Source of the DNA: Diplosphaera chodatii
Lineage: Eukaryota > Chlorophyta > Trebouxiophyceae > Prasiolales > Stichococcaceae
Direction: 5' to 3'
DNA length: 64,000 bases
Assembly (NCBI GenBank): GCA_032358165.1
Contig: JAALGY010000041.1
Coordinates: 2,232,001-2,296,000 of the forward strand
Part shown: positions 1 through 11,300 of the stretch, in pieces
How positions within the stretch are numbered: the first letter of the stretch is position 1
How the letters are laid out: every line of letters starts with the position of its first letter
The notes under the pieces: generated by a model
Told to the model about the DNA's origin: nothing
Seen by the model: only the letters and a program-made list of their open reading frames with translations
Database searches by the model: none
Translations under genes and position numbers: made by a program

Positions 1-1604
1 GCCTTGCAGCTGCTCAAGCTGGGGTGTGCGCACCTGATCAAGACGCCTTTCTACCTTATCACGGATGCCGACACTTTCTACCTGAACCGCTTCTCGGCGG
101 GCAAGTTGCACACTTCAGATTATTTGCGGAGGGGTGTCAACCCGCAGCTGCACTGATATTTGTCACAGGCAACATGTATCAGATCCTGTGGCCGTCGCCG
201 CCTCTCTGATGTGACGTGGGCTGCGTGCAGGGGACCTGTTCGTCACGAGCCCCTGCAACTCTACCGAGCAGCACATTGTGTGCAACGCACAGCGCAGCGA
301 AGCATACAGGTGCGTGTCGTGACGTTGCTGTGCCACCATGCACGGAGATGCTGGCGCCGATGATCAGCGTACATGTGCGTACAATGGCGGTACACTGTTC
401 TGCAAGCATTATCCTGGTATGGATCAGGGCAAAGACAGAGCTGCAGTCGTATGTCGAGGGCCAGCAGCTGCAGTGGATCATCAACAGCGCAGACACCCTG
501 GAGGTGACGCCGTGCAAGTGTGCGAATGCCCTGCCCTTGTGTGCCGTGCCGCCGTTTCTATGCGGACGGTAGCACCAGAAAGAACCGCAGCATGACGCTC
601 CTGCTCCCCGCTGCAGCTTCCGGTGCCTCAGGGCGAGGAGTCCAGCGGGGTCACGCCGCAGATCTTTGCGCGCCCCCTGGTGGCGGCGGTCGTGGCGCAC
701 ATCAACTGGCTCGTCAAGACAGAGGTGGGGCCTGAGAGAGGCTGCACTCGAAATGCTCCCGCAGCAGGACAGCCTCTGCAAGCTGCACAGTGCACTATTA
801 TTTGCTGAGCGGTCGAAGCTTGGGGCGAAACTTAGCATCAGTACCTGCATTTTGCTCATGACACAGTTGCATTCCACATGCCGCAGTACTGGGAGCACAT
901 GCCGTGGCGGGTGTACATGTGCGGGCGCCTGACGCTGTACTACTATCTGTCGCACCACAAGGGCCTGCCCAAGAACCACGCGCAGCCCTGGACCGAGTTC
1001 AACGTGTACTGGGTGTACGCAGAGCACGCAGGTGGGCAGAAGTGTAAAATGGCTTGCGCTCTGCTGCACACGCTGTACAGATGCAGACATCTGGGTGTGC
1101 CGCCACAGAGCGTCAGCTCCCTGCCTGCCAAGGTACAGGCCTGACGGGGTTCGCAACTATATACAGCCCCAAGTATGTGCTACAGGGCTGTGGGACAACT
1201 ACCACGTGCGGGCGCACCTGGCCAGCTACCGCACCAATGCCTGGGGCACGGAGCAGTTTGAGCAGTGGGACCCCTGCTCCACCATCAAGACGGACCAGTG
1301 GAATCCAGGTGCAAGCGGCTGATCGCAATACGTGAATGGAGACCACATTTTTGCATCTGCTACAGCCGCCCCTTTGCTGATTACAAGCTGGAAATGTTCA
1401 AGCCAAGTTCAATTGTGTGCAGGGTACTGGGCCGTCTTCCAGAGCACCATGGGCGTGTCCGGCGACGCGATCTGGGACAAGCTGAAGCGCTGCGTGCCGG
1501 AGACCAGCCTCGGCGGCAGCACAGGCGGGGGGCGAGATGCGCAGCGGCAGCAGCAGCAGCACCGGAAGCGGCGGCGAAGGCGACTGCATGCTCGGCTGCC
1601 GTGA
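1..1604 (+). CDS. Glycosyltransferase-like protein (DUF6492-like), 5' end outside window
   Basis: Partial gene, open at the left edge. Exons joined by phase: 1-104, 428-503, 617-724, 887-1031, 1186-1308, 1423-1604 (TGA). The first exon reads FYLITDADTFYLNRF, an acidic DxD-type motif after a hydrophobic strand, as in nucleotide-sugar-dependent glycosyltransferases and the DUF6492 family. Later exons carry aromatic-rich stretches such as YWEHMPWRVYMCGR and LWDNYHVRAHLASYR, then YWAVFQSTMG near the end, where such families have a conserved final strand. The C-terminus is a low-complexity Gly/Gln/Arg tail. The donor at 105 (AAGTTGC) is weak but gives the right phase. Family placement is inference from motif shape; the donor sugar and acceptor cannot be told. 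A later acceptor could add more coding sequence after 1604. Confidence 0.55.
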
Positions 1605-2370
1605 GTGCGGCCTCTGGCACTGACAGCCGCCCGCCAGTGGCCGCTGCAGGCCGCCGTCGGCGGGGTGCAAGACACAGCCAGGTACAGTGGCATGCCTGTG
1701 CAGCAGCAACATGCGCACCAGCAAGGGGTGCCTTAATTGAACACCCCATATGGCGGTGAAGGATGCCGCAGCTTGAGGCACATGCTTGCAGCATGCGCCT
1801 CGAGGTGTACAAGTGCTGCATGACCCTTGCCGACTCGAACGCGTGCATTTTTGCAGCTGGGATGTGCCTGGGAGCGCCGCTTGGTGCCGATGAGCAACAA
1901 ACAGCTGCTGTTGTCGCAACGCCCGGTGTCAGGACGTGCTTTGCTGACCTCAGAATCAAAGGACAGAATCAAAGGACAGTGCACTTTGGCGATCGGTCCT
2001 GGAAATATCCGATCATACGGCGGCCGTCCTGTCCGCTGCTTTAGCCCCCTGGCTGGATCCTGAAGATCTACTTCACAGTGTACGACCCCCTTTCAGCCGT
2101 ACCGGGGCACTTGGCAGCGCACTCCCTCGAGCCTTCCCATTTGCGCGTTTACCCACTGGTTTTGACGTGGCTTCTTCGTGTTGCTCTGCATTGCAGCACC
2201 GCGGTCGGCTGCCGCGAGCGAGACGTTGCGCGCAGCGACTGCAGCCTGCGTTCGTCCGTGCGTGTGGCTGACGGCTGGCTGGCATTCAGTGTTGCGTCTG
2301 CAGCGGGGCCACCAGCGCGTGCTGGTAGCCTGCTACTGCATGGTCAAGCGTCCAAGGCACCCCGCCTCCA
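1605..2370. other. Intergenic spacer, no gene seen
   Basis: Only short out-of-phase reading frames occur here. It should hold the 3' UTR of the glycosyltransferase-like gene and the promoter and 5' UTR of the next gene. No tRNA, repeat or recognisable element was found. Confidence 0.4.
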
Positions 2371-5300
2371 ATGAAGGGCGGCGGAAGGCAATGCACGGAT
2401 GGTGGTGCGGTCCGCTTCGCGGGCTGCTTCCGCTTCGGGCTGCCACGGTCTTCAAAACCCAACAGGTGGGGCATTGCAGACAAGCTTGCTCGTATGTGTT
2501 GCCTGTTTGCTGCCGTTGAAGTATGATCTGCAAAGCTTGGTCGTTCGTCATCGCCAAGAAGCGAGTGCCGACCAGCAGTTCGAAGCTTCTTCTGATCCGG
2601 AGTGTGTGGCCACCACTCAACGCTTGCTCTGGCACAATGCATCAGCACATTCGTCATTCGTGGCGCCTGCAACGCGCTCCTTCGCGACATTGTATTTTGA
2701 CGGTGCTCGCACCTTCCTGCAATCCTACGATCTGCTCCAGTGACTCATCCCGACGACTGAGCGGTGGCTTTTGCGTTTGCAGCTCCGTCAAGGGGCGCCA
2801 GGTCGCAGCGGCCGAGCACCAGCACGGCGAAGGCGACGTCAAGACCAGCCCCGCAGCGCCCACGGATTCGGCCAGCAGCAAGGTGGCCGACAAGCAGCCG
2901 GCGGCAGCGCAGCTGAAGGGGGATTTGAGTATTTTCCGCGGCGACTCGGCCTCGTTCACGGACCACCGGGCCGCCTTGTGCAAGGCGGCCGGCGTGATCG
3001 ACACCTTCACGCCTGCGCCGGCACGGGCCCCCCTGGGGCAGCTGCGCACCGCCACCCCGCCCCCGGCCGAGGCCTCCGACCGCAGCTTCGTGACGGCGGC
3101 AGCCGCCAGCAGCACCTGCAGCAGCACCAGCAGCGACGGCGGCAGCGGCACGCAGGGCGGCAGCGCCGGCGGCGACGACGATGACAACGAAGTTCGCTCG
3201 CCCCGCCTCAAGGCCATCGACGCCTTTGTGCGCAACCGCAGCAGCGTGGACGTCCGGCAGGACAGCGACCCGTGCTCGCTGCGCACCAGCAGCGCGGGCC
3301 CGGCCAGCCCCAGCATCAGCCTGGACGCCTGGCTGCGCTCCGGCAGCGGGAGCATGTCCGGCAGGCCCGCCGGCCGTGGCCGCAGCAGCCTGAGCATGGA
3401 CAACTGGGTGCGAACTGGCAGCGCTGGCAGCCTCGACCTGCTGCGCAGCAGGCTTGGCGGCGGAACAGGCCCCGGCCGCAGCAGCCTCAGCGCGGACCTC
3501 CCGCAGGGCGGCGGCGGCGGCGCCAGGCTGTTCGCCAATCGCTCCACCCCAGCGGGCCTGGAGAGCATCCGCAGCAGCCTAGGCGGCAGGCCGCTCCAGC
3601 GGGACTCCAGGGATAGCTGCTGCAGCGCCGATGTGGAGCTCCGCCGGGAGCTCCTGTCGGCGATGCCCGCGCCGCTGCACCTCTTCGAGTCGGAGCCGCC
3701 AAAGCAGGTGACTTCGGCCCCCCGTCATGCACTGCATGGTGGCAGGTTTGGTGCCAAAACATGCTGCTGGCTTCCTACCCTCGAAAAGAAAAGGAGCTGG
3801 GCTTTGCCAATGACAGTCGAGCTGTAGCAAAGCCTCTCTTGACCACAGTGAATGTTGCCGTCGATCTTGCTGTGCATGTCTTGGAGTTTGCACGAGCTGA
3901 CATGTCTGATCGCTGAATTCTGCAGGGTGCTGCAAAGGCGGCAGGAGCGCTGCTGCCAGCTGGTCACCGCTACCAGCGCCTCTCAAGCCTCAGCAGGTGC
4001 CCTGCAGTGCACATTTCGACAGCACCAGCCAGCAGAGCCTTCCAGCAGGCCTCGCCTGCCAGTGCAGCTGCAGTCTGTACATTGTTGCCCTTACCATACT
4101 TGACGGCAACTCCTCACCGCTCGTCGTCATGCATGCAGCGGCTTCTGCACGTCGGTGGACCTGTGCCTGGACACTGCAACCGACACCCCCGTCGTGGTCC
4201 GCTTCATCGAGCGCGGGCCGGCGCTGGACGAGACAGCGGTGCGGCGGCAGCTGAGGTTCCATCAGCGGGCTGCGGGCCACCCCAACATCGCGCAGCTGCT
4301 GGTGCGGGACTTGCCCAACCTTGTTTTGGCTGCTTCGTTTCAGCCTGCCTCGACTGCTCTGCAGACCCCACGCCGACAGAGCTGCTGACAGGTCCGCTGC
4401 ATGCTGTGCCGATGGGCCCAAGCATGTTTCACGTTCGGTCGTCGATGCACCGAGTACAGTTCTGCACAATTGCTCCTGGTGATCCTTGTTTGGTCGGCAA
4501 TGGCATAGGATGTGTTTGCGCTGCCGGAGCACCTGGCGCTGGTGATGGAGTGGGCCAACTGCGGCGACCTGAAGGCCTACATCACCTCCTACACCCAGGA
4601 GAACGTGCGCACCAACAGCTGTGCCAGATGCTGGAGCTGCAGAACTGTCCATGGCACCTCAGCCTTCCGACAATGTCCAGCGCCCCGCTTGACCACCATA
4701 CGATGCCCCTGAACTTTGTGCTAACGCTGATTTGGCACTGTGCTTCGCAGGGCACTGGAATCCCAGAAAAGGATGCGAGGTGCGTGATGCGGCAGCTGCT
4801 GACGGCCGTGCGCTTCGCACACAGGCACGGCTGCACCACGTCCGGCGTCAAGGTGGGCAGCGCCGACAGCTTCTACCAGGCTGGTGGTGCAGACACAGTG
4901 TTCGTGCGCTGGGTGAATTGCAGCCCCTTGATGCACAGCTGTGCAGCCACCTGGAGCGAGCCAGCATTGCCGCGGGCCATGCATTGGCCTTCTGACATGA
5001 AATTGCATCGGTTACTCCAAAGCTACAGCATCTGATGTGCAGCTGGGCGACGTGCTGCTGCACGTGGACCCAGTCGCGCCCAGCAGCATCACCGTGATGC
5101 TGTGCGGGTGGGCGGGGGGCGAGGACGGGCTGTTCTCGCCGTCCAACGTCAAGCTGTCTGGCGGGCTGCCAGACTACAAGGCACCTGAGGTGCGGACCGT
5201 CTATGTACACGCTGTCAATCCCTGCATCCTGCAGTAGTACACTTCATCGTAAGGGGGATTGATTTGGCAGTAGTCCACGATTGCTTTAGCCCAGCTCAAC

Positions 5301-6231
5301 TGGAAGGCAAACCCACCCTTGGTAGGCGCCCTGCATCGCAGGTCGTGCGTTGAGACAATGCATGTGCAGCAAGCGAGCGCGCCCGCCCATGATCTCGCAG
5401 GCGCTGCACAACGAGAGCTACGAGGCGCGGCACGCGGACGCCTGGTGCTGCGGCGCGATCATGTACATGCTGCTGGCGGGCGCGTTCCCCTTCCTGACGG
5501 CGCGCGAGGCGGGGCGCCCCCAGATGCAGCAGCTGCACGCGCTGGTGCAGCGCATCGTCAGCGGCCGCTTCCTGGACCTCGCCCGCTCGGTGAGTCCCCG
5601 CATAGAGTCCCCCAAGTTCCAGAACAACATGGCTGTCAGAAGTCAGGGTGCCCAGCCTGCAATTGTCTACCCTTGCCTGTGCACAGTGAGTACCAACACC
5701 TCGCATTGTCACGTGAGCTCTCGGGGGTTCACAACAGCAGGTCAGGTGGCACCACGGCTGCTGCGTTGCGAGGATCCAGCCTCTGATGTCCAGCAACTGA
5801 CTCAACCAGTCTCGAACACTCATACAGCAGCGGGTTGCCTGCAGGTGACGCCGTCGTGCAGCCACCTGATGACGCGGCTGCTGGACCCAGATCCCGACCT
5901 GCGCATCACCGTGCGGGAGGCCCTGCAGCACCCCTGGATGGCGGCCGACCCCGCAGCAGCGGGCCCTGAGGTGTGCTGCAGCTGCAGCCTTCCTGTCAAG
6001 TGTTGTCCTTGGCGTCTGCACATGCATCGGGCGTAGTGCGCATGCAGCAGAAGAGTGCTGCAGTGCATGTGCTCTGCCATGGTCTCGCTGCTGCCTGTTG
6101 TGAAGTCAGTGGGACATGGCGCTGATCTGCTGCTGTGTTCCGGCACTTGACAGGTGGCTGCAGGGTTGCCAAACAAGGAGAACAGCATCCCCGCCGAATG
6201 GGACGCGGCCCTGCGTGGGCTGACGACATAG
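2371..6231 (+). CDS. Ser-rich protein with C-terminal SnRK2/CAMK-like pseudokinase domain
   Basis: Ten exons close in phase: 2371-2465, 2783-3707, 3926-3996, 4139-4301, 4509-4604, 4751-4852, 5043-5189, 5401-5589, 5845-5970, 6154-6231 (TAG); about 663 aa. ATG 2371 was chosen because its exon ends in phase 2, exactly what the exon at 2783 needs. Residues 1 to about 360 are disordered, Ser/Gly/Ala-rich, with Arg-x-x-Ser sites. The rest is a kinase fold: HRYQRLSSLSSGF (degenerate Gly loop), VVVRFIERG, HPNIAQLL, LALVMEWANCGDLKAYI (hinge), YKAPE, HADAWCCGAIMYMLLAGAFPF and RLLDPDPDLRITVREALQHPW. The VAIK lysine is Arg, the alpha-C Glu is Gln, HRD is absent (CTTSGVK), the catalytic Asn is Asp (LGDVLL) and DFG is replaced (CGWAGG). 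Kinase catalysis is therefore not expected; a scaffold or allosteric role is inference. Closest pattern: plant SnRK2. Confidence 0.82.
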
Positions 6232-8337
6232 CAGAGCAAGAATCGGATCGGGTTTACCAACACGGCACGAAGGGGCCACATGTGAACGCCTGTAAAGGCC
6301 AAGCAGAAAGCAGATGCTGGTGTATCTGGTATGCAACAACACGGCAGGGATGGCCGCAAAAGAAGTTGCACGGACCGAGGCAAGGAGCAAACACTGCTGC
6401 TGGTGCATGCAACCTTGAAGTTGTCATGCATACACTTTACTTGATCGGGATCGATGGGATGGGATCTGACACCTACCGGCATGTTGTTGCCCGAAAGACT
6501 GCCCAGTTTCCTTTGGTTTGTGCAGCTTGCGCAGTCCGAGCGCGGCTTTTCAGCTCATATCCTGGCCGCTCGTGTTCTGCTTGACAAAATCATCCGCTCT
6601 CTGTGACATGATGCGATGTTGTGCCGCTGCATTGCCGAGAACCACCGCTTGCACCGCCATGTTGAGGAGGCGGCTTTGAAGAGCAGCTTCGTCCGATTGC
6701 GATCTTGGGTTTGGTCACCTTTGGTCACCAATGTAATAAAGTGCAAACGAAGTGGCACCACGACTCAATGCACTTTTCCATCCAAAACATCTGGGGCTAA
6801 CGTACTCAGTTTCATCATCGTATGAGCTGTCTTCACCGGGCTGCGCACAGCCACACGTATGATGCCCACGTGAACATGGGCTTTGTCACTCACTTGCTGA
6901 CTAATCACAGTGGATGCTCAAAATCAAAGCCTGACTGACCGCGCCAGCCGCGTGCGTCTCTTGCGTCCTTTGCATTCTCAGAAAGAACGGCAACTTGACG
7001 GCAAGCGCTAAGCAACGGCAACTCGGTTTCACAGCGGACCCGTGCGCACGCATTTATTTGTTTGGCGAGGGCTGCCAATCAACAACACCAGCGCCTGCCG
7101 TTCGGACTGCGGTGAGCTCGCAATTGAAATGACACAGATGTGGGGCTATACAAGTGTTTCTTATATAACGTACTGTCCATCGCGCATTGAGGGTCAGCAA
7201 GCCGCACCTAGTGTGCCGGATATCGCGCGTGCGTATCGGCTTCGCATACATGAGCATCAAGGACGAATCGCAGAGCTGATGCTAGCTCCAACATATAGAT
7301 GCATGTTTTTGCGTGCACACATTCGCGTCGTTGGGTAAATGGCGCACACGCAGAGGCGATCTGCACTCGTGCCCTGCATGCCTTGACTGATCGGTGGGGC
7401 AATCGGCCTTCACTTCAAGAAGCACATGGATGAGCAGAGGTGTTCGTGCCTATAATATTTGACACGCATGCGATGACGGCTTTTGCGCCAGCGCGCGCGT
7501 TAAAAAAGTGAGGGGTTGGCACTTCCCCTTGTTTCGCTGCACAAGCAGTCACGGTGGTGGGATTTCGCGCGGTACGACGGACATTCATGAGACATCTGCG
7601 AACAGATGTCCTGCCGTGGCTGTCGGCTCGTCACCCTGCAGCTCCGGCGCTGCCCGTGCCCTCACCGTATGGTCGATCTCGATTCAACCTGAAAAGGGTC
7701 CTCTCAGGGTTTCAGCCTCCGGGCTTTTCCGTAGAGATGCTGACAACGTATGGTGGACGCATCCTGGCTCATTCTGATATTTTCAGCAGCAGAAGCGTCG
7801 ACAAGTTGCTGCGGCGTCGCGAGCGGGTTTCGCGGGCGACGTGGTGAGAAGCGCACTAGGCGGCTGACGTCGGAGGCTTCCACCTACCGAAACGGTGTGT
7901 CTCGAACCTTCTGGAACGTTCAAGTACACCTTTCCTCCGGGGTCTTCACCAAACGCCTGTGTTTGGTTCGTTACGCACTGCAGCGGGGGTCATCATGTGC
8001 ACTGCAAAGCTGTTGTCAGGCCTTCGCTGCATGCCCGGCGCCAGGTGAGCTGTGAAACGCTGTTGTTCGTGATGTGTCCTGCCAGTGTGGCGCGCATGCC
8101 TCGCCGATTGTGGTAGTCGCATCGCGTGATGCACACAAGGTAGTCGCCCGCATGCCCAGTGTGCCTTCCGAGGGAAGGCCCGCGCTCTGGGTCGGGCAAG
8201 ATATCTGTCCTCTGGGCCGGGGCTGTCCTTCTAAATGCGAGGTTTGCAGCGTCCTTCAACAGCTTCTATGATCACTACAAGCAGAGCTCACAGCACACGT
8301 TGAGCTGTATGGGCACACACCGCAGGCGCCGGGCGCC
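6232..8337. other. Long spacer between pseudokinase and SBP gene
   Basis: About 2.1 kb, clearly less GC-rich than the flanking exons, with no reading frame showing domain features or exon-like composition. Frames of about 100 codons (7042-7338, 7508-7847) lack recognisable motifs and look like chance. A TGTAA pentamer, the usual green-algal poly(A) signal, lies at 6291-6295, 60 bases after the pseudokinase stop. The rest presumably contains the SBP gene promoter and 5' leader. Confidence 0.45.
6291..6295 (+). terminator. Candidate TGTAA polyadenylation signal of the pseudokinase gene
   Basis: TGTAA is the common poly(A) signal of chlorophyte mRNAs. This copy is 60 bases downstream of the TAG at 6229-6231. 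A five-base match is weak alone; its position is the main support. Confidence 0.35.
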
Positions 8338-11300
8338 ATGTCGCGTGCAAGCACGCAGCAGGACAGCAGCGGCAGTGGCGATGAGGACTGGGCGCCCTCA
8401 GCGCAAGCCGACTCCCCAGATGGCGCGTCCTCCGAGGGCGTCCGCCGCTGCAAGGTACACTGATCGTTGCGATCGCCTGATCAGTGAGCCTGTATGTGGA
8501 CACTATAGGAAGCTGGCTCTGTGTCGGCATCTCCATGCAGCAGCGCATCTGCATGCATGCTGGCCAGCAGCAATGAGGATGGGGCTGCTGGCGATCTGCC
8601 TGCTGACGTGCGTCATATCTGACTGACCTTGCTGCACTGCGTCGGTCACGACCGAAGTGGGATCTGACCATGCGCCATGCGGACACCACTCACACTGCTG
8701 CATGTGATGCTGTGCGGGAGTTGTGAGGGTGTAATGACGCCACGCCGTGTGCACATGCCTGCTGATCATCCGACCAGCAGCACAATCCCCTGCAGGTGGA
8801 TGGCTGCGGCCTGGACCTCACGCACCACAAGACGTTCTTCCGCCGCGCACGCTGCTGCCCGGTGAGTGCCAACCCCCTTCTCTGCCAAGGTGCCATAGTT
8901 TTGGCACCAAGTGCTGGTCACACGATGCCAACGGCATCGCCTGAGCAACGGCCATGAGTTAATGAGCGGTGCTCACAGTGCGGCTACTCCACTCATATAC
9001 ACGGCGGCTTGGGGGCAGCAGCTGTGATGGGCCATGTCCCTTTTACCATGCCCCACCGGCATTGCTGACTTCTGTGCAGACGCATGCGCGGGAGCTGACG
9101 GTGCACCTGGACGGCCAGGAAAGCGGCTGTGCCAGCAGTGCTCCACCTTCCACCTGCTGGCCGACTTTGACGGCACCAAGAGGTAAGCGGGACAGCTGCC
9201 CGGCTCACCTCAGCTACGCTGTTGCATCTGCAGGGGCCCAGCAGCTGGATTGCTGTAGCGGTGCATGCATGATGATCTGCGAGGAATCCCTGCATGGTGC
9301 GGACGTGTAGCTTTCTGCTCAAAGCAGCGAGAGCAGCATACCAAGGGGCTGTTTCATCAACCCGTGCCGTGTATATGCTGCAGGAGCTGCCGAACGCGGC
9401 TGGAGTCCCACAAGATCAGGCAGCGCGAGCACAACAACCGGCGCATGGCCCAGGCGGCGGCGGCCCTGCAGCAGAAGGCTGCTGCGGCTGCCGGCGCAAC
9501 TGCCGGGTCGCCACTTCCTGCCGCCGCCCAGGGTGTGCAGGTCCCCGCTGCCGGCAACGGACAAGAGCAGCAGATGCGCAGTGCTGGCGAGCAGATGGGC
9601 GTGTTTGCACCGTGGGCCACCCTGCAGCAGCCGGCGCAGTGGCAGCAGGCTCAGCAGATGATGCATCAAGAGGCCCTGCAGACAGACCTCCACTCCATGG
9701 CCGCTCAGCAGCAGCAGCAGCAGGGTGATGTGGGCATGTGCGATGCGCCTAGCATCTTTGCTGATGTGCCGCTGGACAAGCTGCCGGTCGACATGCACCC
9801 CAACAGCCAGGTGGTTCAACAGCACGAAGAGCATGCGTGCTGTTCGCCAGCTGTGTACTGTGCACAGTAGAAGTGCCTACGGAAGAACCCATGCCCCAAT
9901 AGCAATTGATTGGCGCTGCACAGGACTCCTGGCCGTAGCCAGGCGGTGTGCCTGGCCCACTGTGCTGACATGTTGCTGCTTGACTTGCTGTGCAGCCAAG
10001 CTGGGACGACGACTCGCCTGCTGACGTGTACAACCTCAGCGGCTTCTGGGACGGCCCGCCACCGCAGGACCGCCAAGGTGGTTGTAAGCACACGTGGGCC
10101 TTTTCGTACCGGGCTGGTGCAAAGGGCCGGGCCATGATGCAGGCTGGCATTGCAGTGTTCACGGTGAGTGGTGTGAAATGGCAGAACTCCTGTCTGCAGC
10201 CTTCGACGCTGGAATCATGGGCTGCGACGCAAGGACCCCGTCCATCGGGGATATGGACCTGAGGCAGCCGCTGCCGCTGGTCGAGCTGCTGGGCAGCACC
10301 GGGCTGACGCCGAGTTTCGTGCGCAGCATGTCAGCCGATGCAGGTGGGCACAAATGCTTCACCCTCGAACAAATTGCCTCAGGTTGTTGCAGTTATCGGA
10401 TGGTGTTGCATGGCATGTCAGGTCACGATGTGAAACGAACAGGCATTGCGGCTGTGGCGCGATTCGGACGCCCGACTGTCATGTGCAGGCGCTGCTTGCT
10501 TGGCGGGCTGGGAGGCGGTCTCGGGCCTCGAGAAGGGACCCAGCCGCCTGGGCAGCGCGGGGCGGCGGGACTCTCAGCGCAGCAGCGCCTCGCAGCTGCT
10601 GTCCCTCGGCTCCGACCCCCTGGCGGTGGAGACTCGATCTGACTCGGCCTTTGAGGTGCGCCACTCAAGCATTTGGCTACATTTCACGGAACGAAAGGAA
10701 TCAGATGAAATGGAGGCAGCCAAGAACTTTGCAGGTCACTCTGCTCGGCCTGCATTGCAGGAACTACCTGTCGCCATGCAGAAGCATCCGCCTGCACTGT
10801 GCCACCCTGCCTTGTCCGTTTTGGAAGCTTGCATGTGGCCGCACTGCCAACTGCTTCTGAACCGCTCCGCCGCAGCCGCTGCAGGGGCGCCGGCACAGCA
10901 GCAGCCTGCCGCTCCAGTCCCCTTTCCAGTGGCCGGTCGACGCGCCGCCGCCCCATGTTCAGCGGCGTGTCGATGCGGCAGCGCCTGGTGGCAGGGCCGC
11001 CCTCAAGCGCTCCGCTCCCCAGGAGCCGCCCGGCGTCGAGTGCCTGCGCACCCACAGCGTCAAGCGCTCCTCCCTCAACTCCTACGACCCGCCGTCGAGG
11101 TGTGTTCCATGACGCGACAGCATTGGGCCCCCAGCCCAGCTGCTGCCGCTTCACACGTGCAGCTGCAGGGATGGCAGCTCCAGCGTTGCTCCTGCCGCTG
11201 CTGTCGGATCATACCTGCAGCTGCTGCTGTCGTCACTACCTGCTTTCACAGCCTGCGGGGCAACGCACAGGCATGACAGTGCCCTTAAATGTCTTGCCCA

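Noticed and set aside
2654..3568. 304-codon reverse reading frame
   Set aside because: Antisense to the Ser-rich leader exon of the pseudokinase. Arg/Leu-rich product typical of a GC-rich shadow frame.
7042..7847. Open frames of about 100 codons in the long 6.2-8.3 kb spacer
   Set aside because: AT-richer than real exons here, no splice support and no recognisable motif.
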